From contig JAPOVR010000010.1 of the NCBI GenBank assembly GCA_026708005.1, forward strand, positions 1-52,844: a DNA stretch of 52,844 nt, read 5' to 3'. Of the stretch, positions 36,708 to 45,246 are shown piece after piece. The notes beneath the pieces were generated by a model. It was not told where the DNA came from and searched no databases. It saw only the letters and a program-made list of their open reading frames with translations. This stretch comes from Actinomycetes bacterium (lineage in GTDB: Bacteria; Actinomycetota; Thermoleophilia; Gaiellales; Gaiellaceae). Made by a program: the position numbers and the translations under genes. The first letter of the stretch is position 1, and every line of letters starts with the position of its first letter.

Positions 36708-37460
36708 GTGGCCAACGACACCGTCACGCTTGCACTTGACGGCGACGTTTCTCTCGATGTGTTTGCGTCCGCCGCGAAAGACCTCGCAGCCCTGATCAAC
36801 GCGCTCTCCTCTGAGATCGCGGGGCAAGATCGGCCCCAATGGACCGTGCAGTACCTCGACGGAGGTAGTGCAACCATGACTTTCGGGGCTCGGGGCTCTG
36901 AGGAAGAAACGATCAAGAAGGTCATTCGCGGCTTTGCGACGGTCGGGCGCAGTCTCGAATCAGGAGAGGCTATCCCGTACTCCCAGAAAGTCGAGTCGGC
37001 CGCCCGCGGCCTCACCGCCGCCTTGAATGGTGCGGTTACCGCGGTCCGGTTTGAGACGTCTGAAGTTGCCGCCGCTGTCAAATCTTCCGCCTATGTGGAA
37101 GCAGAGAGGAGTCTCCAAGCCTATGGAGCCGTCGAGGGTCGGGTGCAGACGCTGACGAGCAGGGGCGGGCTGAACTTTGTGCTCTACGACTCCGTTTACG
37201 GGAGGGCCGTGCGTTGTTTCTTGGAGCCGGGGCGAGAGGAGACGATGCGAGGCGCGTGGGATAGACGCGCGGTCGTAGAGGGATGGGTAAGCCGCGATCC
37301 GATCAGTGGTCGCCCGGTTTCGGTGCGGAAGGTCTCGACGCTCAGCCTCTTGGACGAAGTCGAGCATGGATCGTTCCGCAAGGCGAGGGGCGCTGTTCCT
37401 CGCCGCGAGGGCGATTCGCTGCCCGAGGAGACAGTGAGAATCATGCGCGATGCCTCCTGA
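36708..37460 (+). CDS. hypothetical protein paired with a PIN-domain toxin
   Basis: About 250 residues. The GTG at 36708 is set by GGAGG five bases upstream; an upstream in-frame start at 36651 lacks one. Visible segments are TVTLALDGDVSLDVFASAAK, SATMTFGARGSEEETIKKVI and AVVEGWVSRDPISGRPVSVR. It overlaps the PIN gene by 11 bases, so they are co-translated. It occupies the position of an antitoxin but is much longer than usual and has no visible DNA-binding fold. It may be an inhibitor of, or cofactor for, the PIN protein. Confidence 0.75.
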   Translation: MANDTVTLALDGDVSLDVFASAAKDLAALINALSSEIAGQDRPQWTVQYLDGGSATMTFGARGSEEETIKKVIRGFATVGRSLESGEAIPYSQKVESAARGLTAALNGAVTAVRFETSEVAAAVKSSAYVEAERSLQAYGAVEGRVQTLTSRGGLNFVLYDSVYGRAVRCFLEPGREETMRGAWDRRAVVEGWVSRDPISGRPVSVRKVSTLSLLDEVEHGSFRKARGAVPRREGDSLPEETVRIMRDAS

Positions 37461-37935
37461 GCGGACGCGCACCTACTGGGATTCCTGCGCTTTTCTGTCC
37501 TATATCAACAGCGTGCCCGACCGCCTTCCTACCCTCGACGCGCTACTCGAAGAAAGCGCCGATCCTGCGAATGAACGGGAGATCGTCACCTCCGCCTTCA
37601 CGATCACTGAGGTCGCCTTTGCGCTCAAGGAAAAGGAGCAGAAGGCTCTCGACTCTCAAACGGAACGCAACATCGGCGCTCTTTGGTCGGACCGCTACGC
37701 CGTCAAGCTGATCGACCTCCACGAGGGTATCGCGACGGTCGCCCGCACCCTGATTCGTGAGGCCGTCGCGGATGGGCTGAGCCTCAAACCCGGCGATGCC
37801 GTCCACTTGGCAACCGCGCGCTCTCTCGGCTGCCTAGATCTCCACACGTACTCGAAAGACCTGCCGAGGTTTTCGGGCTTGGTCGGCCTGACGGTCACCG
37901 AGCCGTACACCGGTCAGGGCAGGTTAGCCGTATAG
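37450..37935 (+). CDS. PIN-domain ribonuclease (VapC-like toxin)
   Basis: A 161-residue protein with the PIN acidic set: Asp in YWDSCAFLSYIN, Glu in TITEVAFALKEKEQ, Asp in LKPGDAVHLATARSLG and Asp in HTYSKDLPRFSGL. PIN proteins are Mg-dependent RNases, commonly toxins cutting tRNA or rRNA. ATG lies inside the end of the preceding gene. The partner is not a standard VapB, so this is an atypical pair. Confidence 0.85.
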   Translation: MPPERTRTYWDSCAFLSYINSVPDRLPTLDALLEESADPANEREIVTSAFTITEVAFALKEKEQKALDSQTERNIGALWSDRYAVKLIDLHEGIATVARTLIREAVADGLSLKPGDAVHLATARSLGCLDLHTYSKDLPRFSGLVGLTVTEPYTGQGRLAV

Positions 37936-38237
37936 GAGCAGGACACGCTAAAGATGGGATCGCTGTCCCGCCTCGGTGGGTAAGACGCCGCGGGATTGTG
38001 CGTAGCCGCAAGGACTGCTTAACCCGGAAGCCGCATGAACAGTGGCCTACAGCGTTTCGTTAGACTCTCCCAGTGTTTGTGCCGGGGTTTGTGTTGGTGG
38101 GATGGTGCGGGTGTTGTTTGGGGTTGTGGTTGGTTGGGGGGTCGCGGGCCTGGTGGGGGTGGGCGTGGTGGTTTGGGGTGGGGGTGGGTGGTATCCGAGC
38201 GGGGCTGTGGGGGCGGGGCTGGGCTGTGTGTCTGGCG
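37936..38237. other. intergenic, strongly GT-rich on the plus strand
   Basis: From 38060 to 38230 the plus strand is mostly G and T with many GGTGG and GTTGG runs. No gene is convincing. It sits at the 3-prime end of the decayed IS3 element. Confidence 0.4.
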
Positions 38238-39230
38238 TCAACCTTCGATCAGAATCTGGGCTTCCTGGGGGGTGGAGAGGATCTCGCGTCCTGTGTGGCT
38301 CGTCCGGCGGTTTGCCGTTGAAGCCCTCTCGGATGTAGCCGTTCCCTCTCTGGGGCTGCCGGGCGGGGTGAAGGGGCGGACGGGTACCGGCGCGGCCAGG
38401 CCAGGTCGGCACGGCCCGGTTGGTGGATCTCGGGGTGCGTTGTCCGCGCCCGGGTGCGCGGGAAACACCGGTGGGCGGCGAACAGCCTCGGTGAGGCTGC
38501 AGGGGGCACACTCGTCGGCCCGGGAATGTGTCGGGTCATCCCGGTCGCAAGGGCAATTGCCGGGTGTACTTGCCCTGCCTCGGCCGGCAGCCGCAAGGGC
38601 CTGTCTGTTTGTGGGTTCGGGCCGCCAACCAGGCCGGGTGGGCCCAGACGTGAATTGCGGTAGGTAGGACGCAGCCGGATCCGGGGCGGCCGGCCGGCCA
38701 CAGGCGGCCTCGTCTTGGGCTGCCGGCGCGGCACCCCGGTGCCCCTCCTGCCACCAGACGCGTCCCCGCCCGCTTGCGGCTAGGCCGTCCAGCCCCCAGA
38801 CCCGGCGGCAGGGCAGCGACCCGCCGGTAGCCGTACCGACCGAAGCTCGTGGCCAGCCCCACGATCGCGGCTCCAAGGCGCCGCCCCGGTTGTCCGGTAC
38901 ACGAGGCACGGCAGCGCTGGGTGGAACCGGGGCTGGGTCCAACACCCGGCAGGCCCCACACCCCCGGGACCGCCAACACCCCGCCGCGCCCGCGTGACAG
39001 CTCCCCGCCGACGCGTCGGGCCCACAAGGTCCCCCTTCATCCGCTCCCCGCAGAGGCCCGGTCGGCGACCACCGCGCCGGCCACCGCCCGCCGCAACCGA
39101 GCGTCTTTCGCCCTCCAACTGCCCCGGCCGTTTGGCCTAGGCGACCTGCATGCCACCGCATCCTCTTTACGCCAGCGGTAGTACGTCTGCCCCGTCACCC
39201 CCAGCGCCCTGCAAACCCGGGCCACCGACT
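38238..39230 (-). pseudogene. decayed IS3-family element (orfA and orfB remnants)
   Basis: Minus-strand orfA piece: RVCRALGVTGQTYYRWRKED then KDARLRRAVAGAVV. OrfB pieces in several frames: CRVLDPAPVPPS, ATSFGRYGYRRVAALPPG, IHVWAHPAWLAARTHKQTG, GKYTRQLPLR, RGNGYIREGFNGKPPDE and REILSTPQEAQILIEG. These follow the order of an IS3 integrase (RYGYRR, then the DDE core, then ENGYxESFNG). Many substitutions and frameshifts make it long dead. It lies directly upstream of the solute-binding/C11 gene. Confidence 0.8.
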
Positions 39231-39535
39231 AATCCCTGCGCCAAGGCCACCACGGCCCTCCCGCAACTCGCCGATGGATCTGCTCCGACGCCTACCCCCG
39301 ACGCGCCATAACGCCCCCCACCCACCCACAACCCACACCCCCACACCGAGGGTAGACCAGCTCCAGGGGGGCAGGTCAGCCCGAGACGCGGAACGGCAGG
39401 CGCATGGACGCGGAGCGGCAGGCGCGCCGACGCACCTGGATGTTCTCCAAGGCCGGGAAGGTCCGGTAGTGGAATGGGCGAGGGGTGAGCGTGAGCGTCG
39501 TTGTCGAAGGGTTCTGCGCATGGTTTGGGTGGTAG
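39231..39535. other. intergenic between IS3 remnant and the fusion lipoprotein gene
   Basis: Pro/Arg-rich frames only. It contains the leader of the gene at 39536. No clear promoter is assigned. Confidence 0.4.
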
Positions 39536-41599
39536 ATGATGGGCTGGCTTAGGCATGCAGTCACATTTGCGGCGGCTGTGGCTCTCGCGGTGGGGCTTAT
39601 CTCGTGCGGCGACGACACGGAGCCGGTTCGCTTGGCTACCGAGGGTGGCTACCATCCCTTCAACTTCATCAACGACGTCGGTGAGATCGACGGTCTGGAG
39701 CGCGAGCTCGGCGACGAGCTTTGCCGCCGGGTCGAGCTTGCGTGCGAGTGGGTGCTGAACGACTGGGCGAGCATGATCCCGGACCTGGTGGCCGGGGAGT
39801 TCGACGCGATCATCGCCGGCATGAGCATCACCGCCGAGCGCGACGAGACCGTCGATTTCACCGAGCCGTACTACCCTCCCACGCCCTCGGTCTACCTGGC
39901 GGCGGCGGGCGCGGGCGACGAGGCCGTCGAGGGCCGGCTGGGAGCCTACGCTGACACGATTTACTCGGACTACTTCACCGAGCAGGGCATCGCGTACACC
40001 GAGTTAAGCAGCGAGGATGACCGCATCGAAGCGCTGCTGAGCGGCGACATCGACGCGAGCCTCGTGGACCACGCCTATGCGGTGGAGAAGCTTGGGGAGT
40101 ACGAAGGCAGGCTGGCCATTGTCGGTCCCTCCGTGCTGCTTGACCGGGGCATCGGCATGGGTGTGCGCACCAACAGTGACCTGCTGGCTAAGCTGAACTC
40201 TGCCTTGGCGTCGATGAAGGCGGACGGTTCGCTGGACGCCCTGGTAGTCAAGTGGGTCGGAGAGGACGCGGCGACGTTCGGTGGAACCTCGATGTCGTCT
40301 CCTGTACCAGCGCCGACCGCGACGCCTGCACCCGTTCTTGCATCCACGACGACTCCCAAGCCAAGTCCGACCCCATCCCCCACACCCACCTTTGCGCCAA
40401 TGCCTGAGCCGGCGCCGACCAGCGCCCCCGCTCCCACGGTTGCGCCCACTCCTGGGCCAACGCCGACCAGTGCCGCCACGCCTACGTCTGAGCTGGCGCC
40501 GACCGGTGCCTCGGCGTCCGCTTACTCCATGCAGCCGCACGTGTTCTTGCGGGTCGTGCTGGTGACGGAGGAGTGGGTGCCGTTCTCTTCGGCGGGCGGC
40601 TGGACGGGAGCGGCCCCGCAGAAGGAGAGCGGAACCCTGAGGTTCTACGAGGCGGCGATTTGGGAGGAGACGGGCTCCGTTCACCTCTATGCCTTCCCCA
40701 ACGACTACGACCCGCTCTACGGCATCTTCGGCGACGTCGCCGAGGACGACGTGATCGCCTATAGGGAACAGTTCGCCCTGAGTGTCCACACGGGGATGCC
40801 GGAGGAGTCGTCGGATGAACGCAGCAGGTTCCTGCGGCGCGCCTTCGAGGACTTCGCGGCAGTGCTGGTGGAGCGGCATCCTCGGGCGGAGCATCATTTC
40901 ATGTTCAGCGGGCACGGCGGACCCGGCGGGGACCTCTTCGCGAAGCAGATGAAGAACACGGACGCGGGCGCCTTTCTCGGGTCGTGGAGGCGGCTGCTGG
41001 GCAGGCCGCTGGGCGTCATCGACATGGGCGGGCCGTGCGACAAGGGCGGCTACGAGGACCTGGCCAACTTCTGCAAGCACGCGCGCTACTACGTGGCGTC
41101 GGACCTGCCCAACGGCGGCTACGACATGGACGAGTGGACGCCGGAGAAGTACGCCGAGACCGACGCGGAGACGCAGTACCACCGCATCCTTGCAGCGAAC
41201 GACACCCTGGAAGAGGCGCTCATCGAGCGCATCAACCTTCGCAGGAAGCACTACGAGTATTCGAGGGACAACCAGACGGCGAACAAGGTGGCCCAGGCGA
41301 ACTACCTGTACTCCTGCCTCGCCTTCGGCGACTTCAGCACGGCGTTCGAGGCCTTCCTCGACGAGACGACCAGCCCCTACCACCTGTATGACCTGTATGA
41401 CCTGTATGAGCTGATGAAGGCGTACTCGGCTCCCCCCGGCCTGCTGGAGAAGTTCCAGAACGTCATCGTGCACGCCGTGGACAACCGGGACTTCTTCGAA
41501 TGGAACGTACCCGCCAACGGCATGATCTCGCCGCTTGAGCGCATCTACCAGGTCGTCTCCATCGGCCAGCCAACGCGGCGGCTGCAAAAGCGTCAGTGA
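39536..41599 (+). CDS. lipoprotein fusing a family 3 solute-binding domain to a clostripain-like (C11) peptidase domain
   Basis: A 687-residue protein. A signal peptide ends at lipobox LISC (Cys24). Residues 30-250 are an SBP_bac_3 domain: LATEGGYHPFNFINDVGEID, LVAGEFDAIIAGMSITAERD, TVDFTEPYY. A Pro/Thr-rich linker (about 256-325) follows. Residues 335-687 resemble caspase-like C11 peptidases, with a possible His460 in MFSGHGGPGGD and Cys501 in VIDMGGPCDKGG. It would be anchored outside the membrane, joining ligand binding to proteolysis. No transporter genes lie nearby. Decayed IS3 pieces lie on both sides, so it was probably brought in; such linkers are frequent in Chloroflexota. Confidence 0.82.
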   Translation: MMGWLRHAVTFAAAVALAVGLISCGDDTEPVRLATEGGYHPFNFINDVGEIDGLERELGDELCRRVELACEWVLNDWASMIPDLVAGEFDAIIAGMSITAERDETVDFTEPYYPPTPSVYLAAAGAGDEAVEGRLGAYADTIYSDYFTEQGIAYTELSSEDDRIEALLSGDIDASLVDHAYAVEKLGEYEGRLAIVGPSVLLDRGIGMGVRTNSDLLAKLNSALASMKADGSLDALVVKWVGEDAATFGGTSMSSPVPAPTATPAPVLASTTTPKPSPTPSPTPTFAPMPEPAPTSAPAPTVAPTPGPTPTSAATPTSELAPTGASASAYSMQPHVFLRVVLVTEEWVPFSSAGGWTGAAPQKESGTLRFYEAAIWEETGSVHLYAFPNDYDPLYGIFGDVAEDDVIAYREQFALSVHTGMPEESSDERSRFLRRAFEDFAAVLVERHPRAEHHFMFSGHGGPGGDLFAKQMKNTDAGAFLGSWRRLLGRPLGVIDMGGPCDKGGYEDLANFCKHARYYVASDLPNGGYDMDEWTPEKYAETDAETQYHRILAANDTLEEALIERINLRRKHYEYSRDNQTANKVAQANYLYSCLAFGDFSTAFEAFLDETTSPYHLYDLYDLYELMKAYSAPPGLLEKFQNVIVHAVDNRDFFEWNVPANGMISPLERIYQVVSIGQPTRRLQKRQ

Positions 41600-41663
41600 T
41601 GGCTGCGAGGAACAGATAGCCCTCACGGGTCTGGACGTACTTGATGTCGGCCAGCCAGAGTCG
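41592..41663 (-). pseudogene. fragment of an IS3-family transposase (orfB)
   Basis: Minus strand reads RLWLADIKYVQTREGYLF then LAAITDAF, matching the first-Asp region of the IS3 integrase core (xLWVADITYVPTxEGFLYLA). It overlaps the last few codons of the solute-binding/C11 gene, whose C-terminal residues may therefore derive from IS DNA. Confidence 0.7.
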
Positions 41664-41787
41664 ATCGGGACTAGCGGCAGGTCACTGGCGCCCGACGAGA
41701 TCGGGGGCTGCCGGGGTCTCCCTGGCGGGGGTCGTTGCTCGGTACCCCGCTAGAGGACACTTACCAAGACAAATTCGTAATCCCCGC

Positions 41788-41809
41788 CCTAGGAGGGCTT
41801 GGCGTAATA
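41788..41809 (+). repeat. left inverted end of the nested unit
   Basis: CCTAGG then AGGGCTTGGCGTAATA. Pairs with 44265-44286. It differs from the outer island ends mainly by C for T in GAGGG(C/T)TTGGCG. Confidence 0.8.
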
Positions 41810-41852
41810 GGCCGGTCTGTCCGATAGTTTTCCCTGCAAATACACAGAAATA

Positions 41853-41881
41853 GCCCCCGCGAAGTGGACGCTTCCGGGGGC
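41853..41881 (+). promoter_or_regulatory. hairpin before the nested transposase
   Basis: GCCCCCG...CGGGGGC with inner GAAG/CTTC, 29 bases, same stem as 16595-16623 but with a different loop. The flanking GCGGCC(A/G)AAGGAG is shared too. Confidence 0.7.
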
Positions 41882-41893
41882 GCGGCCGAAGGA

Positions 41894-42852
41894 GTGGGGC
41901 TCCAATTGCAGGAAGCAGGGTAGCAGGGCGGTCTCTCGCCCGTAGGCTCAGCCAGATCCTTGATTCGCCCGAAGTTCAGGTTGTGATCGGCGAGCTGGAG
42001 CAGAAGCGGACTGTCGGCAGGAGGGGCTACGGGGCGCGGGCGCTGCTCGGCGCTTGCCTGGTGAAGTCGCTGTACGGGCTGCCGACGTGGACGCGGACGG
42101 CTGATCTGATCGGGGAGCATCAGGGGCTCTAGGACGTGCTCGGGGCGGCCCCGTCGGAGTGGGCGTGCTACATTCGCACGGAAGCTCCGCAGGCATAGGC
42201 GGCTCCTGGGCGGCTGCCTCGTCGAGATCGTGGCGGCGCTCCGGGAGGAGGATCCCGAGCTGGGCCGTGCGTGGCGATCGACTCGACCGATCTCGCCGCG
42301 TACGCGAACGGGCAGCGCTACCGCTACAAGGGCGGCCCTGAGCGGGAGGCTTTCAGCGACCCTGACGCGTCCTGGGGCCACCGCTCCGCCGTCTCCAGCC
42401 GTAAGGGTGGCGGCTTCTACGGCTACAAGCTCCACCTCGCGGCCTGCACGCGGACGGGTCTGCCGCTCGCATGGGAGATCAGGAGCGCGCGGGAAGCGGA
42501 TATGCGGGTCGCGGAGCCGCTGCTCGACCGGCTCGGAGCCGGGACGGACACGGCCTCGATGGACGCTGGCTACGACTATCGGTCTGTGCATAACGCCTGT
42601 GGAAACCGTGGAATACTCCCGGTCATCGCGAAACGCCGGAACAGCGGCACGCCGGAAGGACCGCTCGCTCGGACCTCGGACAGGTTCAAGCGCCTCTACC
42701 GCGCCCGATCAGCCATCGAGCGCCAGTTCGGGATTTTGAAGCATCACTTCGCGCTCGGCCAGATCCGGGTGCGCGGGCTAGAGCAGGTACGGCTCCACGC
42801 CGACCTATGCATCCTCACGAGGCTGACAGTCGCGTGGCAGGAGGCTGGCTAA
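41894..42852 (+). pseudogene. DDE transposase, third relative, broken
   Basis: Aligns throughout with the transposase at 16640. It has LSQILDSPEVQVVIGELEQ, RRGYGARALLGACLVKSLYG and TADLIGEHQGL, then an in-frame TAG (42130-42132). After a shift near 42175, LRRHRRLLGGCLVEIVAAL. After a second shift near 42270, AIDSTDLAAYANGQRY, TASMDAGYDYR and AIERQFGILKHHFALG, which hold the three acidic residues. A TAG also follows shortly after the presumed start. The catalytic half is open but the protein cannot be made whole. Confidence 0.85.
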
Positions 42853-42955
42853 CTGGCCGCCCACTAGTGGTTGCTAAGGCGGCGGTCTTATTGACACGAC
42901 GCGGTGGGGTCCGGTACGGTGCGACCCCCTTGGTCGTGCGGACAAGGAGGAGACC

Positions 42956-43300
42956 GTGAGCCAAGAGAGCGAAGAGGGCCTGGAGAACGAGGAAGGCCTG
43001 CGGTTCCTGCGTGTCTCGAACTGGGAGAGCGAAGAGACCGATGTTCCTACCTCGATCAACATCTTCGAGGTGCATCGAAGAGCGGATGAGGTGGTCTTAG
43101 TTCTCGGATACCACAAGCCCCCAATCGGCAAATCCGAGGAAAGCCAAGCTACCGTCATAGCGTCATTCTCGATGACCCACCTCACCTGCGCCACATTGGC
43201 AAGTGAGCTGGAAGGCGTATCTGGCGCTATGACCAGCGAGCTGGTAAAGAGCGTTCTAGAGGCGCAGGAGGAGATCGAAAAGGAGGAAGCAGGTCAGTGA
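42956..43300 (+). CDS. DUF3467-like small protein (cargo)
   Basis: A 114-residue acidic protein. GTG at 42956 has AAGGAGG 5 bases upstream. The middle, NIFEVHRRADEVVLVLGYHK, and ATVIASFSMTHLTCATLASE resemble the DUF3467 pattern of a short beta protein ending in a helix that follows SPxHAK-type segments. The ends are Glu-rich. No catalytic residues are seen. It follows the transposase remnant on the same strand and faces the toxin-antitoxin-like pair. Confidence 0.65.
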   Translation: MSQESEEGLENEEGLRFLRVSNWESEETDVPTSINIFEVHRRADEVVLVLGYHKPPIGKSEESQATVIASFSMTHLTCATLASELEGVSGAMTSELVKSVLEAQEEIEKEEAGQ

Positions 43301-43303
43301 CCG

Positions 43304-43633
43304 CTACTCGGCCAGAAGCTCGAATTCGATCTTGTGCTCCTGGGGCCTGAGCGCCAGGCTGCCGAGGCTTAGTGCCTCGACTGTCACGATGATCTCCCCA
43401 GATGGGTACTTCTTGCTACCCCATCCGAAGATCGTAAACCCCATGAGCGTGCCAGTGTCCTCATCGATCTGCGCTAGATGCCCTTCTAGTGACTCGAAGT
43501 GGTGGCCCGGGCCACAGTCCACGTCACGGCTCAGATAGAGAACATCAACGGGCTCATCGAAGTCGTAGGCAAGCCTCTCCTCCGCGTTCAAGGTGAACGC
43601 GTATCTCTGCCTTCTATCGCTAGCGCCGACCAA
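43304..43633 (-). CDS. DUF2283-like protein, candidate antitoxin
   Basis: About 109 residues. RLAYDFDEPVDVLYLSRD then SLEGHLAQIDEDTGTLMGFT resemble DUF2283 (YDxxxDVLYI ... IxxDEDGxLVGIEIL), a small beta protein often coded beside toxins. The TTG start lies 3 bases after the stop of the upstream gene, so the two are coupled. The C-terminus (LALRPQEHKIEFELLAE) extends beyond the usual domain. Confidence 0.6.
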   Translation of the reverse strand: MVGASDRRQRYAFTLNAEERLAYDFDEPVDVLYLSRDVDCGPGHHFESLEGHLAQIDEDTGTLMGFTIFGWGSKKYPSGEIIVTVEALSLGSLALRPQEHKIEFELLAE

Positions 43634-43636
43634 GGT

Positions 43637-44044
43637 TCAGTGCTCCCATGTCTGGCGTTGGTAGATCAAGTGGCCCGTCGGCGGCTTCCTGTTCGTGAGC
43701 GCTGTGACCGCGAACCCTTCTTCGTCGCTCATCTCCGCGACAACCCACACGTAGTGGTCTTTATGCAGCGGGTGGGCCCCCTTCTTGGTATGCGTGACCC
43801 TCTCCCACCCAGGATTGCGAGTCATGTTCACGCCACGCCCTAGAGCTAGGCTTGGGGCAGTCGACTGGTCAGGATCCCGGATTGTTGCCCTGACCACATC
43901 GTCAAATCCCTCAAGCTGCTGGTGCTTCCCAGTGATCTTCTCCCACCGAGGCTCGGACATCACCACGCGGCGGCCGCGACGGTCTAATTCCGACCAGCGC
44001 TCCTGCTCCCCCGGCAAGCCTCCCTGATCAGCCATCGGGACCAC
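43637..44044 (-). CDS. putative RNase-type toxin of the cargo pair
   Basis: 135 residues. EPRWEKITGKHQQLEGFDDV, VRATIRDPDQSTA, NPGWERVTHTKKGAHPLHKD and YVWVVAEMSDEEGFAVTALT follow the layout of small DUF4258/BrnT/PBECR-like nucleases (H near the N-terminus, DPD, late beta strands). It is placed first in the pair with the DUF2283-like gene directly after. GTG at 44044 is the listed start; ATG three codons on is an alternative. Toxin activity is inferred from layout and neighbour. Confidence 0.6.
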   Translation of the reverse strand: MVPMADQGGLPGEQERWSELDRRGRRVVMSEPRWEKITGKHQQLEGFDDVVRATIRDPDQSTAPSLALGRGVNMTRNPGWERVTHTKKGAHPLHKDHYVWVVAEMSDEEGFAVTALTNRKPPTGHLIYQRQTWEH

Positions 44045-44264
44045 GCCAAAGCCACACAGCAGCCCAAGCCGCGCAGCATCGGGAAGATATAGGCCCTTTC
44101 TCAGCAGGCTGGACGGGAACCATCAAAAGAGCTTTATTCAAGCAGAGCCTGCACGGCTCTGCAAGGAAGGTACCTACCCCGGGCGGACGGACTCACACCG
44201 CGCTCCGCTCACTGCGCCCGCCAAGGCGCTATGCGTCAGAGCACCCCGGCGGAACCCCTGATCG

Positions 44265-44286
44265 TATTTCGCCAAGCCCTCCTAGG
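44265..44286 (-). repeat. right inverted end of the nested unit
   Basis: Reverse complement begins CCTAGG then AGGGCTTGGCGAAATA. Partner of 41788-41809. Confidence 0.8.
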
Positions 44287-44291
44287 GCCGG

Positions 44292-44761
44292 GTGAGGATT
44301 GAAACAGCTGCTGCGTTTGGTGGATCGGTCTCCGCCGATCTAGGGGACTGGGTCGTCGAGTTCCTCTTCGCCGACCCGGTCACGGTCGGCCGGATCAGCC
44401 TTCACCATCGATCCGGGGAACCCGCCACAGCCAGCCAGCAGACGGAGAGGGCGACCACGCCCCCTCCGTCACGGCGCCGGCCGCCGTGCCCGCGGCGCCT
44501 CCCGCCAACCGGAGCCGGAAGCTAAAGACCAGAAGACCGGCCCTTTATCGCGGAAACCGATCTCGACTGGCACGGCAGCATCGCCGAGCGGTCCTGCGCA
44601 GCCGTCGTAGGCAACTGGCTCTACCACACATGGGCGAAAGGCGAAGCGATCATCCTCAGAAAGGCGAGGCGATCATCCTCAAGAACGGCGTCCAAGCCGA
44701 CTGGATCCGCGACGGCGTCTCATCGAACAAACGCTACGGCTGCTACACCCACGGTCTGTGA
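44292..44761 (+). pseudogene. decayed hypothetical gene with a 23-base duplication
   Basis: A GTG at 44292 opens RIETAAAFGGSVSADLGDW just outside the nested unit. In another frame, PFIAETDLDWHGSIAERS and VVGNWLYHTWAKGEAIIL meet a tandem duplication (44637-44659 and 44660-44682, two mismatches). Removing one copy joins it to KNGVQADWIRDGVSSNKRYG and a stop at 44761. No family is recognised. The mismatches show the duplication is old. Confidence 0.55.
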
Positions 44762-45246
44762 ATAGGCAACACCCGCAGGCGCGACCGCTGCCGGGTTCAT
44801 CCCGGCGGCAGCCGTCGCCGGCGCCCTCCTGATCCCGCGTACAGCGGCCGAGCCGTGCGATCAGACCAGTGACCGCCTCCCGGGCGCCCTACCGCAGGAA
44901 CCCGGCAGGGGATCGCCTCCACACCCGTCACAGCAGAGCCGCGGCAGGCCAGCCCGGCCGCGGCCGCCCCTCTTCCACAACCAAGCCGGCAAGAAGCCCG
45001 CACTACAGCAGCCAACGCCGGGACGGAGAGCACCCCAACCGTACCCCAACCCACCACCCGCTCGCGTCTCGCCCCGCACACCGCCCGCCCCCACAACCCA
45101 GAATCTGTCATGGCCTGAACCCTCCCCGAGAAACACACAAACCAAAACCACGGCCCCACAGGCCACCCAGTGGGGTAAAACAACCACCCAAATGGGGTAA
45201 CCGCACAACCAGAAACCCCCAAAACCCGCACCAACAGACAGCCCCC
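44762..45246. other. intergenic, CA-rich plus strand (GT-rich minus)
   Basis: A 153-codon minus frame (45258-44797) exists but is Gly/Arg/Val-rich without motifs and begins inside the island end, so it is not called. Composition from 45000 to 45246 mirrors the GT-rich stretches at 17990-18060 and 38060-38230. Confidence 0.4.

Larger units (their letters stand above)
41793..44281. mobile_element. nested 2.5-kb IS-like unit with cargo genes
   Basis: Left end GAGGGCTTGGCGTAATA (41793 on) and right end, in reverse complement, GAGGGCTTGGCGAAATA (44281 back) match at 16 of 17 bases. CTAG flanks both (41789-41792 and 44282-44285), fitting a 4-base target duplication. Inside lie a decayed transposase of the 16.6-kb family, a DUF3467-like gene and a convergent toxin-antitoxin-like pair. 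Ends and transposase stay close to the intact IS family while 1.4 kb of cargo has been added between transposase and right end. Confidence 0.65.

Noticed and set aside
40004-41626. 540-codon frame antisense to the solute-binding/C11 gene
   Set aside because: Mirror of the Pro/Thr linker and flanks; Arg/Gly-rich with no domain.
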